12,905 nt of DNA, from NCBI GenBank assembly GCA_016205055.1, contig JACQJK010000037.1, forward strand, positions 1 to 12,905. Direction: 5' to 3'. Positions 7,476-12,842 of this stretch are shown piece by piece. Each line of letters begins with the position of its first letter. The first letter of the stretch is position 1. The notes beneath the pieces were generated by a model that made no database searches, was not told the DNA's origin, and was given only the letters and a program-made list of their open reading frames with translations. The DNA comes from Candidatus Doudnabacteria bacterium. Lineage in GTDB: Bacteria > Patescibacteriota > Doudnabacteria > UBA920 > 2-01-FULL-50-11. A program made the position numbers and the translations under genes.

Positions 7476-7514
7476 TGTCCGTAGGTCGGGATTTGATACC
7501 CCGACCGGAGGACA
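7476..7514 (+). promoter_or_regulatory. Two-part hairpin in the leader region of the small gene at 7553
   Basis: TGTCC/GGACA (7476-7480, 7510-7514) and GGTCGGG/CCCGACC (7484-7490, 7500-7506) form a 5+7 bp stem with a symmetric 3x3 internal loop and a 9-nt terminal loop. The 3' side contains GGAGGA (7507-7512). A regulatory role is inferred only from its position. Confidence 0.4.
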
Positions 7515-7552
7515 CATTAGGAAAGGGGAGTTCATTTATTAAACGCGTGTCT

Positions 7553-7858
7553 ATGGTGCATCCAGAGGTTTCACATAATCAACCAGAACCGCATTCCGAG
7601 GTTACGGTCGCCGAGCGGGCGCGGAGAATTCAGCAGGCGACGTCTTTCGAGGAGCTTTATGAGATTTTGAATTCAACCGCAGGAACGCCATTTCAGGGTA
7701 GCGAAAAGGCCCATAATCCAACAGATCAAGTTGGTATCATCAAGCTAGTCCGCCTAAGAGCCATCCCCGCCAGTGAAGTGACCAGAGCAGAAGGCCTCAG
7801 AAAAAAAGTTAGGGAATTGCGGAAGGCAGAGCTTGAGAGAAATTCAGGAGAGTCGTAG
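7553..7858 (+). CDS. Small hypothetical protein, probably a Patescibacteria-specific family
   Basis: Length 101 residues from the ATG at 7553. The protein is soluble, charged and mostly helical, with no signal peptide or membrane segment. The core ATSFEELYEILNSTAG...FQGS and the basic C-terminal part (RAEGLRKKVRELRKAE) remind me of short hypothetical proteins seen in Patescibacteria (patterns like FEELYEIL...GS...GLR.KV), but this is memory and not a search. The frame stays open upstream to a TTG at 7493. The purine-rich GGAAAGGGGAG (7520-7530) is 22 nt from the ATG, too far for a normal site; a GTG at 7547 or even an ATT at 7538 would be better spaced, so the start is uncertain. The function is unknown. 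Confidence 0.6.
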   Translation: MVHPEVSHNQPEPHSEVTVAERARRIQQATSFEELYEILNSTAGTPFQGSEKAHNPTDQVGIIKLVRLRAIPASEVTRAEGLRKKVRELRKAELERNSGES

Positions 7859-7874
7859 CCATAGCTACTATGGC
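7858..7874. repeat. Short palindrome right after the small gene
   Basis: GCCATAG (7858-7864), CTA, CTATGGC (7868-7874) form a perfect 7-bp stem that starts on the last base of the stop codon. The right arm with its flank reads CTATGGCGG, the reverse complement of CCGCCATAG found at the left edge of the atpA insertion. Confidence 0.65.
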
Positions 7875-7950
7875 GGAGTCGGCAGGCGGTACGGGTATGG
7901 CACGTGAGGATAAAGCTCATCAGGCTTCTGACTTCGACGGTGAGCGGGAG

Positions 7951-7976
7951 TCGCCCCTCGATTTCCCTCGGGGCGA
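7951..7976. repeat. Hairpin, 7-bp stem
   Basis: TCGCCCC (7951-7957) and GGGGCGA (7970-7976) with a 12-nt loop. Part of the structured non-coding stretch 7875-8076, in which I see no convincing gene. Confidence 0.6.
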
Positions 7977-7979
7977 TCC

Positions 7980-8006
7980 TGACCTTTTCGACTACGCTCA
8001 AGGTCA
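7980..8006. repeat. Palindromic element with the TTCGACTACGCTCA motif
   Basis: TGACCTT (7980-7986) and AAGGTCA (8000-8006) form a 7-bp stem around TTCGACTACGCTC. Sequences of the form TTCGACTnCGCTCA inside short palindromes recur in intergenic regions of many bacterial genomes, from general memory. Confidence 0.6.
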
Positions 8007-8026
8007 CTTCGAGTCAAAGTCGAGAA

Positions 8027-8074
8027 GTGAGCGGGAGCCGAATGGATCGAACCGCGGATTCCCCGCCTGCTCAC
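8027..8074. repeat. Imperfect hairpin carrying the second copy of an 11-nt direct repeat
   Basis: GTGAGCGGGAG occurs at 7940-7950 and 8027-8037. In the second copy GTGAGC (8027-8032) can pair with GCTCAC (8069-8074), and GGGA with TCCC after a bulge. No function is known. Confidence 0.4.
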
Positions 8075-8076
8075 GC

Positions 8077-8111
8077 GCCACCTTAGCTCAATCGGTAGAG
8101 CAATGCTTTTT
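8077..8111 (+). pseudogene. 5' half of a tRNA gene, broken in the anticodon loop
   Basis: GCCACCT (acceptor, 8077-8083), TA, D-stem GCTC/GAGC around an AATCGGTA loop, A, and the 5' anticodon strand ATGCT (8103-8107) plus TTTT follow normal tRNA spacing. At the anticodon the sequence turns into TACCCCGCACC. No matching 3' anticodon strand, T-arm or acceptor strand follows at a normal distance. The acceptor and D-arm resemble tRNA-Thr genes, so a broken tRNA-Thr(TGT) is the best guess. Its end overlaps the left arm of the inverted repeat around the intact tRNA. Confidence 0.6.
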
Positions 8112-8224
8112 ACCCCGCACCTTCTTTCGCCGACCTAGCTCAACGGCAGAGCAACGGTATCGTAAACCGTAGGTTGTGGGTTCAAGTCCCACGGTCGGCT
8201 AGGGAAGGTGCGGGGTAAAAAGCA
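8104..8224. repeat. Perfect 21-bp inverted repeat enclosing tRNA-Thr
   Basis: The left arm (8104-8124, core TTTTTACCCCGCACCTTC) is the exact reverse complement of the right arm (8204-8224). Two G:U pairs could extend it inward. The tRNA gene fills nearly the whole 79-nt loop. The right arm ends 7 nt before the ATG of the next gene and covers its likely ribosome binding region. Confidence 0.9.
8129..8200 (+). tRNA. tRNA-Thr (anticodon CGT)
   Basis: A complete 72-nt cloverleaf: acceptor GCCGACC/GGTCGGC (8129-8135, 8193-8199), TA, D-stem GCTC/GAGC (8138-8141, 8149-8152), anticodon stem ACGGT/ACCGT (8154-8158, 8166-8170) with loop ATCGTAA and anticodon CGT at 8161-8163, variable AGGTT, and T-arm GTGGG-TTCAAGT-CCCAC. 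The discriminator is T8200 and no CCA is encoded. It would read ACG codons. It lies inside a 21-bp inverted repeat, next to a broken tRNA. Confidence 0.95.
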
Positions 8225-8231
8225 ATCGCAT

Positions 8232-8579
8232 ATGCTAAAGAATTCATCTTTTGTTAAGTTGCGCATCGCCGTGCCGGTGACTCATGCCGGGCAAATTAGG
8301 GAAGCATTGGCCCAAGCCGGCGCCGGGGTGCAGGGCAACTATGATCATTGTTCCGGCTCTTGGCGGGGGATCGGCAGGTTTCGGCCGCTTTCCGGCGCGC
8401 GTCCGGCGATCGGCCGGGAAGGGCAGATTGAGGAAGTGGAAGAAGAACTGATTGAAACTTTGTGTCATGAGGATTTGTTGGAAAAAGTCATCGCCGAAGT
8501 GAAAAAAGTTCATCCTTACGAAGAGCCGGCTATAGACATTATCCCTCGGTTGGAAATTGCTGATATGCGCCAGCAGTAA
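8232..8579 (+). CDS. NIF3/YqfO-like single-domain protein
   Basis: Length 115 residues from the ATG at 8232. The sequence follows the pattern of the small domain that is inserted in NIF3/YqfO proteins and also exists alone: FVKLRIAVPVTHAGQIREALAQAG near the N-terminus, GNYDHCS, GxGRFRPLxGAxPxIG, EEVEEELIET and a HPYEEPAIDI motif near the C-terminus. The fold is related to the CutA/PII-like ferredoxin fold. The molecular role of stand-alone members is not established; NIF3 relatives are often annotated as metal-binding or GTP cyclohydrolase I type 2-like. The frame extends upstream to a GTG at 8208 inside the inverted repeat; ATG 8232 is preferred because it starts where family members start. 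No clear Shine-Dalgarno is present, and the region just upstream is the right arm of the tRNA-enclosing repeat. Confidence 0.85.
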   Translation: MLKNSSFVKLRIAVPVTHAGQIREALAQAGAGVQGNYDHCSGSWRGIGRFRPLSGARPAIGREGQIEEVEEELIETLCHEDLLEKVIAEVKKVHPYEEPAIDIIPRLEIADMRQQ

Positions 8580-8629
8580 AGTCGCAAAGAGTGGATTTTG
8601 CTTAATTTAGCGGTTTTTTTATTTCTCCC

Positions 8630-8658
8630 TTGTCTTTTAGCCGTTTTCCTGTTAAGAT
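8630..8658 (+). promoter_or_regulatory. Candidate promoter of the ATP synthase operon
   Basis: TTGTCT (8630-8635), a 17-nt spacer ending in TGT, and TAAGAT (8653-8658) give an extended -10 promoter. Transcription would begin near 8665, giving a leader of about 100 nt before atpZ. Confidence 0.5.
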
Positions 8659-8670
8659 TTTTAATTGATT

Positions 8671-8732
8671 TAGGACTTACGCGCTTCCAAGCCCGGCTCC
8701 GCCAGGCAACGAGCGGGAGGCGGTAAGTCCTA
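8671..8732 (+). repeat. Long hairpin in the leader of the ATP synthase operon
   Basis: TAGGACTTAC (8671-8680) pairs perfectly with GTAAGTCCTA (8723-8732). After one bulged G, seven more pairs (8682-8688 with 8716-8722, one G:U) extend the stem. The GC-rich apical part resembles the palindrome at 4309-4337 (both contain GGCTCCGCC- or GCTCCGCC-like text). It would form right at the 5' end of the mRNA if the promoter at 8630-8658 is used. Confidence 0.75.
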
Positions 8733-8762
8733 TCATTAACTGGAAATTAACACCGAAAGCAA

Positions 8763-9041
8763 GTGCAAACGACCAATACCAGCCGGAAAACTAAACTAAA
8801 AATTATATCTTTTGCTTTCGAATTCGGCTTCATTATCGCCTTGCCAATCGTGATTTTTCTGCTCGCGGGAAAGTACTTGGATGACCGGTTGGGGACTGCG
8901 CCTTATTTAAAGATTCTCGGCGTACTCCTGGCTATTATCACCACCACGATTTGGCTGACTCGCCGTTTTGCCGAGATTCTTAAAGCCATGTCTTCGGGGT
9001 CAGGTGCCGACAAAACGCAGGAAGGGGGGGGAGAAGGATGA
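8763..9041 (+). CDS. atpZ: AtpZ/AtpI-family protein of the F0F1 ATP synthase operon
   Basis: Length 92 residues with a GTG start; there is no other usable start. Two membrane helices, about 16-36 (FEFGFIIALPIVIFLLAGKYL) and 46-66 (PYLKILGVLLAIITTTIWLTR), are joined by a DDRLGT loop, which is the pattern of the AtpZ/ATPase gene 1 family (GxxLDxxxGTxPxxxxxG). The C-terminal tail is polar and Gly-rich. Family members are encoded first in atp operons and are thought to help assemble the c-ring or act in Mg2+/Ca2+ handling; the exact job is not settled. Its stop overlaps the start of atpB (ATGA), so translation is probably coupled. The upstream region holds the leader hairpin and the candidate promoter, with no clear Shine-Dalgarno sequence. 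Confidence 0.85.
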   Translation: MQTTNTSRKTKLKIISFAFEFGFIIALPIVIFLLAGKYLDDRLGTAPYLKILGVLLAIITTTIWLTRRFAEILKAMSSGSGADKTQEGGGEG

Positions 9042-9844
9042 TCTACACGATCCCTCCGCTGGCCGCCGAAACCGTGACTACTCTCGGAACATTTCCGGTC
9101 ACCAACACTTACATCAATTCCACGATCGTCTTGTTTGTTTTTTTCATTTTGGGTTTGCTTTTGAGAAACAAAACGGCCGAGGTCCCCGGCGCCCTTCAAA
9201 ATTTTTTTGAAAGCATATTGGAAACGCTTTTTAAATATTTCGACCAGGTGACTGGTGACCGGAAAAATACTTTGCGGTTTTTGCCGATTGTGGGCACTCT
9301 ATTTTTTTTCATTTTGCTTTCCAACTGGATGGGGATACTGCCGGGAATCGGGTCTGTCGGCCGCTGGCTGACCGTTCACGGCGAGCGGGAACTCGTGCCG
9401 TTATTCCGCCCGGCGGCAACCGATTTGAATTTAACTTTGGCCATGGCGGTTGCGAGCGTCGCTTTTTCTCACCTCGCCGGGATCCTGGCGATCGGTTTTT
9501 TCCGCTATGCCAACAAGTTTGTAAAACTCGGCGACATTTGGCAGGCCGTGTTAAGCGGCCGGCCGGCAAAAATATTGACGGCAATTATAGAATTTTTCGT
9601 GGGGTTCATCGAGATCATTTCGGAATTTGCGAAGGTCGCCTCGTTGTCTTTGCGGTTATTCGGCAATATTTTTGCCGGCGAAGTGCTGCTGACCGTTATC
9701 GGCGGAATGCTCGCGTTTTTCGCGCCCCTGCCGTTTTTGGGACTTGAGCTGTTAGTGGGTTTAATTCAAGCCACGGTTTTTTCCATGCTGGTTTTGGTTT
9801 ATCTTACCGTGGCGACGGCGGAAATTCCGGCGGCCCGTCATTAG
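9038..9844 (+). CDS. atpB: ATP synthase F0 subunit a
   Basis: Length 268 residues. Subunit a forms the proton half-channels next to the c-ring. The polytopic membrane protein has helices at about 26-43, 80-104, 131-155, 178-198 and two near the C-terminus (about 205-258). The family signature SLSLRLFGNIFAGE (202-215) carries the essential Arg206, equivalent to E. coli aArg210. The motif FRPAATDLNLTLA (123-135) is also typical, and Gln244 matches the conserved Gln of the last helix. The N-terminus (MIYTIPPLAAETV) has no cleaved signal. The start overlaps the atpZ stop by ATGA, and a purine-rich GGGGGGGAGAAGG lies directly upstream. The length is normal. Confidence 0.97.
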   Translation: MIYTIPPLAAETVTTLGTFPVTNTYINSTIVLFVFFILGLLLRNKTAEVPGALQNFFESILETLFKYFDQVTGDRKNTLRFLPIVGTLFFFILLSNWMGILPGIGSVGRWLTVHGERELVPLFRPAATDLNLTLAMAVASVAFSHLAGILAIGFFRYANKFVKLGDIWQAVLSGRPAKILTAIIEFFVGFIEIISEFAKVASLSLRLFGNIFAGEVLLTVIGGMLAFFAPLPFLGLELLVGLIQATVFSMLVLVYLTVATAEIPAARH

Positions 9845-9910
9845 CTTGCCATCATTAATTCGGCCAGTACCCGACGTTAAAAAAATAAAAATTAGTCGAG
9901 GGAAAGCCGG

Positions 9911-9917
9911 AAAGGAG
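9911..9917 (+). promoter_or_regulatory. Ribosome binding site of atpE
   Basis: AAAGGAG, 7 nt before the ATG at 9925. It is the best site in the atp operon, after an A-rich spacer (9879-9892), which fits the high synthesis rate that subunit c needs. Confidence 0.7.
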
Positions 9918-9924
9918 TAACAGT

Positions 9925-10143
9925 ATGGATTCCGAGAGCATTAGTTTGTTGGCCAAAGCCATCACCATTGCGGTGGGCGGGTTTGCCCCGGCGTTAGCCA
10001 TTGGAAAAACCGCTTCCAAGGCCATGGAGTCAATCGGCCGCAATCCCGAATCGGCCGAAAAGATTTTTGTTCCCATGCTTTTAGGCATGGCTTTTGCCGA
10101 AGCCATCGCCATTTACGCGCTGGTGGTGAGTTTCACTTTGTAA
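9925..10143 (+). CDS. atpE: ATP synthase F0 subunit c
   Basis: Length 72 residues, a normal size for subunit c. Two transmembrane helices (about 6-28 and 47-70) flank the polar loop SIGRNPES, equivalent to the conserved R(Q/N)P loop that contacts gamma and epsilon. The ion-carrying carboxylate is Glu59 in GMAFAEAIAIYALV. The Na+-type residues of Ilyobacter (Gln32 in helix 1, Ser after the Glu) are Ile26 and Ala60 here, so the ring should carry protons. The helix-1 packing motif, usually GxGxGxG, reads A21-P-A23-L-A25-I-G27. An 80-nt gap separates it from atpB, and a hairpin lies between it and atpF. Confidence 0.96.
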   Translation: MDSESISLLAKAITIAVGGFAPALAIGKTASKAMESIGRNPESAEKIFVPMLLGMAFAEAIAIYALVVSFTL

Positions 10144-10153
10144 ATTCGGCCGC

Positions 10154-10185
10154 AGGAGTCGAAGAGCAATCATCGTTCGACTTCT
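10154..10185 (+). repeat. Hairpin between atpE and atpF
   Basis: AGGAGTCGAA (10154-10163) pairs with TTCGACTTCT (10176-10185) with one G:U pair and a 12-nt loop. No T-run follows, so it is not a terminator. Confidence 0.7.
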
Positions 10186-10208
10186 GAAGCGGGACTTAGC
10201 AAAAAATT

Positions 10209-10808
10209 ATGATGGATCTCTTACAATTTTTATCTTCCGCTGAACTTAGCCAAACCTTGCAGGAAGCCGCAAGCGCCGCGAGTGACGCTGTTCCGAGTGA
10301 TACGGCGCAAGAGGGCGGGGCGCTTGGGATGCTGGGTTTGAATTGGAAATTGTTCCTTGGACAACTGTTTAACTTTGGGATAATTTTACTGATTTTATGG
10401 AAGTGGGTATTTACTCCCTTGTCCAAAACTCTGGAAGCGCGCACCAAGAAAATTAAAAAGTCTCTTGACGACGCCGAAAAGGTGAAAGCGGAAACGGCGC
10501 AGTTGCGGGCTTATAAGGCCGAGGTGGTTAAACAAGCCAAGCAAGAATACGAAAACATTTTGACGCAAGCCGAAAAAACCGCACAGCTACAGCGCGAGGA
10601 AATTCTTGCCCAGACCAGACAGCAAACGGAAAAACTCCTAAAGGAAGCGGAACAACAAGCCGAAGTGAACAAGCAGAACATTATGAAGCAAGCCCAAGAC
10701 CAGGTTGCCGAGTTGGTAGTTTTAGCAACCGAAAAAGTTATCAAAGAAAAACTGGACAGCCAAAAAGATCGGCAACTGGTCAGTGAAGCGATTAAAAGTA
10801 TTACTTGA
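10209..10808 (+). CDS. atpF: ATP synthase F0 subunit b
   Basis: Length 199 residues. Subunit b forms the peripheral stalk that links subunit a to delta and alpha. One membrane helix at about 47-68 (KLFLGQLFNFGIILLILWKWVF, shown to its limit as landmark KLFLGQLFNFG) is followed by PLSKTLEARTKKIKKSLDDA and a long charged coiled coil (about 73-190) rich in Ala, Glu, Lys and Gln. The helix is preceded by about 45 residues (MMDLLQFLSSAELSQTLQEA...), longer than the roughly 5-10 residues of E. coli subunit b. Two ATG codons in a row (10209, 10212) can start it. The ribosome site is weak. It ends with TGA, 4 nt before the atpH ATG. Confidence 0.93.
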   Translation: MMDLLQFLSSAELSQTLQEAASAASDAVPSDTAQEGGALGMLGLNWKLFLGQLFNFGIILLILWKWVFTPLSKTLEARTKKIKKSLDDAEKVKAETAQLRAYKAEVVKQAKQEYENILTQAEKTAQLQREEILAQTRQQTEKLLKEAEQQAEVNKQNIMKQAQDQVAELVVLATEKVIKEKLDSQKDRQLVSEAIKSIT

Positions 10809-10812
10809 GCAT

Positions 10813-11208
10813 ATGCGTCTTTCCCCCCAACATTACGCCATTGCGCTTTACGAAAGCTTATCAATGATCAAGCCCGAAGAAACCGAACGGGTCTTGGATA
10901 ATTTTGTGAAAATACTGGAAGCCGCCGGCCGCATTGCGGAATTTGAAAACGTGGCCGAAGAGTTTTTGAAATATGAGCAGCGGCAAAAGGGACTGGTGGC
11001 AACCCAAGTCAGTTACGCCAGAAAAGATTCTTTGGAAGCGACAATGCTCGAAACTTTAAACGGGCGGCTCGGGGGCAATCGCCTGCTTAGCCAAAGGATG
11101 GAAGCGGGCCTGATTGGCGGCGTGGTAATCGAGTCCGAAGACGAACTGCTTGACGCCAGCGTTAAAAAGAGTTTGGAAAGTTTAAAAAAATCCTTAATCA
11201 GCGAATAG
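10813..11208 (+). CDS. atpH: ATP synthase F1 subunit delta
   Basis: Length 131 residues from the ATG at 10813. Delta caps the F1 head and holds subunit b. MRLSPQHYAIALYESL is the usual N-terminal motif (ArrYAxALxE), and the C-terminal GLIGGVVIESEDELLDASVK matches the conserved xGGxxxxxxxxxxDxSxxxxL signature. Family members usually have about 170-180 residues, so this one is short, mostly in the N-terminal helical domain. The frame is open upstream to a GTG at 10783 inside atpF, but the family N-terminus and the spacing after the atpF stop favour 10813. The stop lies 2 nt before atpA. Confidence 0.88.
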   Translation: MRLSPQHYAIALYESLSMIKPEETERVLDNFVKILEAAGRIAEFENVAEEFLKYEQRQKGLVATQVSYARKDSLEATMLETLNGRLGGNRLLSQRMEAGLIGGVVIESEDELLDASVKKSLESLKKSLISE

Positions 11209-11210
11209 CC

Positions 11211-12773
11211 ATGAAGCCGGAAGAGATCATCGGAAATTTACGAGATAGGATATTAGCATTTGAAACGAAAACCCGCATTGAGAAAATCGGCAGAGTAATT
11301 GAGGTCGGGGACGGTATCGCGCAAGTTTCCGGTTTACAGGAAGTTGCCAGCATGGAAATGGTGGAGTTTTCCGCCATAGGCGGATCCCCGCCTTCGCCTG
11401 GCTTCGGCCGGGCAGGCGCTTCTGGCGGAGAAGCTAAGGTAACGGGCGTGGCGTTAAACCTGGAAGAAGGAACGGTGGGGGTCGTGATTTTGGGTGAATT
11501 CCAAAAAATTAAAGAAGGAGACCTGGTGCGTTCTACGGGCAGAATTTTGTCCGTGCCAGTAGGCGACGTTTTGGTCGGTCGGGTGGTGAACGCGCTGGGG
11601 GAACCGATTGACGGCCGCGGCGCAATCAAGCAGTCGAAGTTTTACCCGGTGGAAAAGATCGCTTCGCGCGTGATCACCCGTAAATCGGTAGATACGCCGA
11701 TGCAAACGGGGATCAAAGCCATTGATAGCATGATTCCGATTGGGCGGGGGCAACGGGAGTTGATTATTGGCGACCGTCAAACCGGCAAGACCGCAATTGC
11801 GATTGATACGATTCTCAACCAAAAAGGCCAGAAAATGAAATGCGTTTACGTCGCGATCGGCCAGAAGGAATCGAAAGTCGCCAAAATCGTAAAAATTTTC
11901 GAGGAAGCCGGAGCCATGGATTACACTACGGTGGTATTTGCCGGCTCGTCCGAGCCCGCTTCAATGTCTTATATCGCGCCATACGCTGGTTGCGCGATTG
12001 GGGAATATTTTATGGATCAGGGCCAGGACGTCTTGCTAGTTTACGATGATTTGTCCAAGCACGCCGTGGCTTATCGCGAGATCTCGCTGCTTTTAAAGCG
12101 CCCGCCAGGACGGGAAGCATACCCGGGCGACGTGTTTTATCTGCATTCTCGGCTTTTGGAACGCGCGGCCAAGCTCAACAAAAATTATGGCGGGGGCAGT
12201 TTGACGGCGCTCCCCATTATCGAAACGCAAGCAGGCGATATTTCCGCTTACATACCAACCAACGTGATTTCCATAACCGACGGGCAAATCTTTTTGGAAA
12301 GCGAGCTTTTTTACCAGGGCATCAGACCGGCGCTCAACGTCGGGCTTTCGGTTTCCCGGGTGGGAAGCCGAGCGCAAATCCCCGCCATGAAAAAGGTCGC
12401 GGGAAAACTGCGTTTGGATCTGGCACAATTTCGGGAATTAGCCGCCTTTGCCCAATTTGCTTCTGATCTTGACGAAACGACAAAAAAGCGCTTGGAGCTG
12501 GGCAAAAGAATTGTGGAAGTTTTAAAGCAAAAGCAGTATCAGCCGATGGCGGTGGAGCATCAAGTGGCCGTGCTTTACGCAGCAGTCAACGGGTATTTGG
12601 ATCAAGTTCCGGTGGAAAAGGCCAAGGAATGGGAAGAGAAGTTTCATCAATATTTGAAAAACAACGCCCGCGATCTTCTAAATCAGATTAGAGTCAAGAA
12701 AGAGCTGGAAGGAGAGGTGGAAGAGAAGCTCAAAAGAATAATTGGGGAATTTAAGAAATTCGCAAATTTCTAA
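11211..12773 (+). CDS. atpA: ATP synthase F1 subunit alpha, with an in-frame insertion
   Basis: Length 520 residues (family about 500-513). Alpha forms the non-catalytic nucleotide sites of the F1 head. The P-loop is GDRQTGKT (187-194), the Walker B-type strand LLVYDD ends at 280, and the arginine finger is Arg383 in SVSRVGS. PGREAYPGDVFYLHSRLLERAA and LTALPIIETQAGD are conserved family blocks. In the N-terminal beta-barrel domain, VEFS (51-54) should run after about 3 residues into the ALNLEE block (81-86), as in E. coli SLPGNRYAIALNLE. Here 22 residues (55-76, Gly/Pro/Ser/Ala-rich) stand between them, encoded by the palindrome at 11367-11432. The frame is intact, so the protein is probably functional. 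The start lies 2 nt after the atpH stop, with no strong Shine-Dalgarno, suggesting coupled translation. Confidence 0.98.
   Translation: MKPEEIIGNLRDRILAFETKTRIEKIGRVIEVGDGIAQVSGLQEVASMEMVEFSAIGGSPPSPGFGRAGASGGEAKVTGVALNLEEGTVGVVILGEFQKIKEGDLVRSTGRILSVPVGDVLVGRVVNALGEPIDGRGAIKQSKFYPVEKIASRVITRKSVDTPMQTGIKAIDSMIPIGRGQRELIIGDRQTGKTAIAIDTILNQKGQKMKCVYVAIGQKESKVAKIVKIFEEAGAMDYTTVVFAGSSEPASMSYIAPYAGCAIGEYFMDQGQDVLLVYDDLSKHAVAYREISLLLKRPPGREAYPGDVFYLHSRLLERAAKLNKNYGGGSLTALPIIETQAGDISAYIPTNVISITDGQIFLESELFYQGIRPALNVGLSVSRVGSRAQIPAMKKVAGKLRLDLAQFRELAAFAQFASDLDETTKKRLELGKRIVEVLKQKQYQPMAVEHQVAVLYAAVNGYLDQVPVEKAKEWEEKFHQYLKNNARDLLNQIRVKKELEGEVEEKLKRIIGEFKKFANF
11367..11432. mobile_element. Palindromic repeat element inserted in frame in atpA
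   Basis: The outer arms TTTTCCGCCA (11367-11376) and TGGCGGAGAA (11423-11432) pair over 10 bp (one G:U). Inside, CCGCC (11388-11392) can pair alternatively with GGCGG (11424-11428), and CGCCTG (11395-11400) with CAGGCG (11413-11418), with GC-TTCG-GC at the tip. The core of 58 bp equals the size of the extra protein segment (about 19 residues) and is much more GC-rich than the flanking atpA sequence. Confidence 0.7.
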
Positions 12774-12842
12774 TTCCTAATTGACCTAATGACTAAACAA
12801 ATCCCAATGACCGAAATTCAAAAATTACGATATTAAATTGTC

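Noticed and set aside
8031..8074. Possible second tRNA or T-arm (GGTTCGATCC on the minus strand)
   Set aside because: The bases around the loop do not pair as a T-stem and no cloverleaf can be built on either strand.
7870..8172. Open frame of 100 codons across the structured region
   Set aside because: It runs through the broken tRNA and into tRNA-Thr; its C-terminal text is just translated tRNA sequence, and it has no ribosome site.
8583..8620. Terminator for the NIF3-like gene
   Set aside because: A T-run exists (8614-8620) but the stem just before it is only about 3 bp; the 5-bp stem GCAAA/TTTGC is too far away.
9925..10143. Na+-dependent ATP synthase
   Set aside because: The Gln of helix 1 and the Ser after the essential Glu that mark Na+ rings are Ile26 and Ala60, so proton use is more likely.
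10783..10812. Longer atpH starting with GTG inside atpF
   Set aside because: The family N-terminus begins at the ATG at 10813, and no ribosome site supports the GTG.
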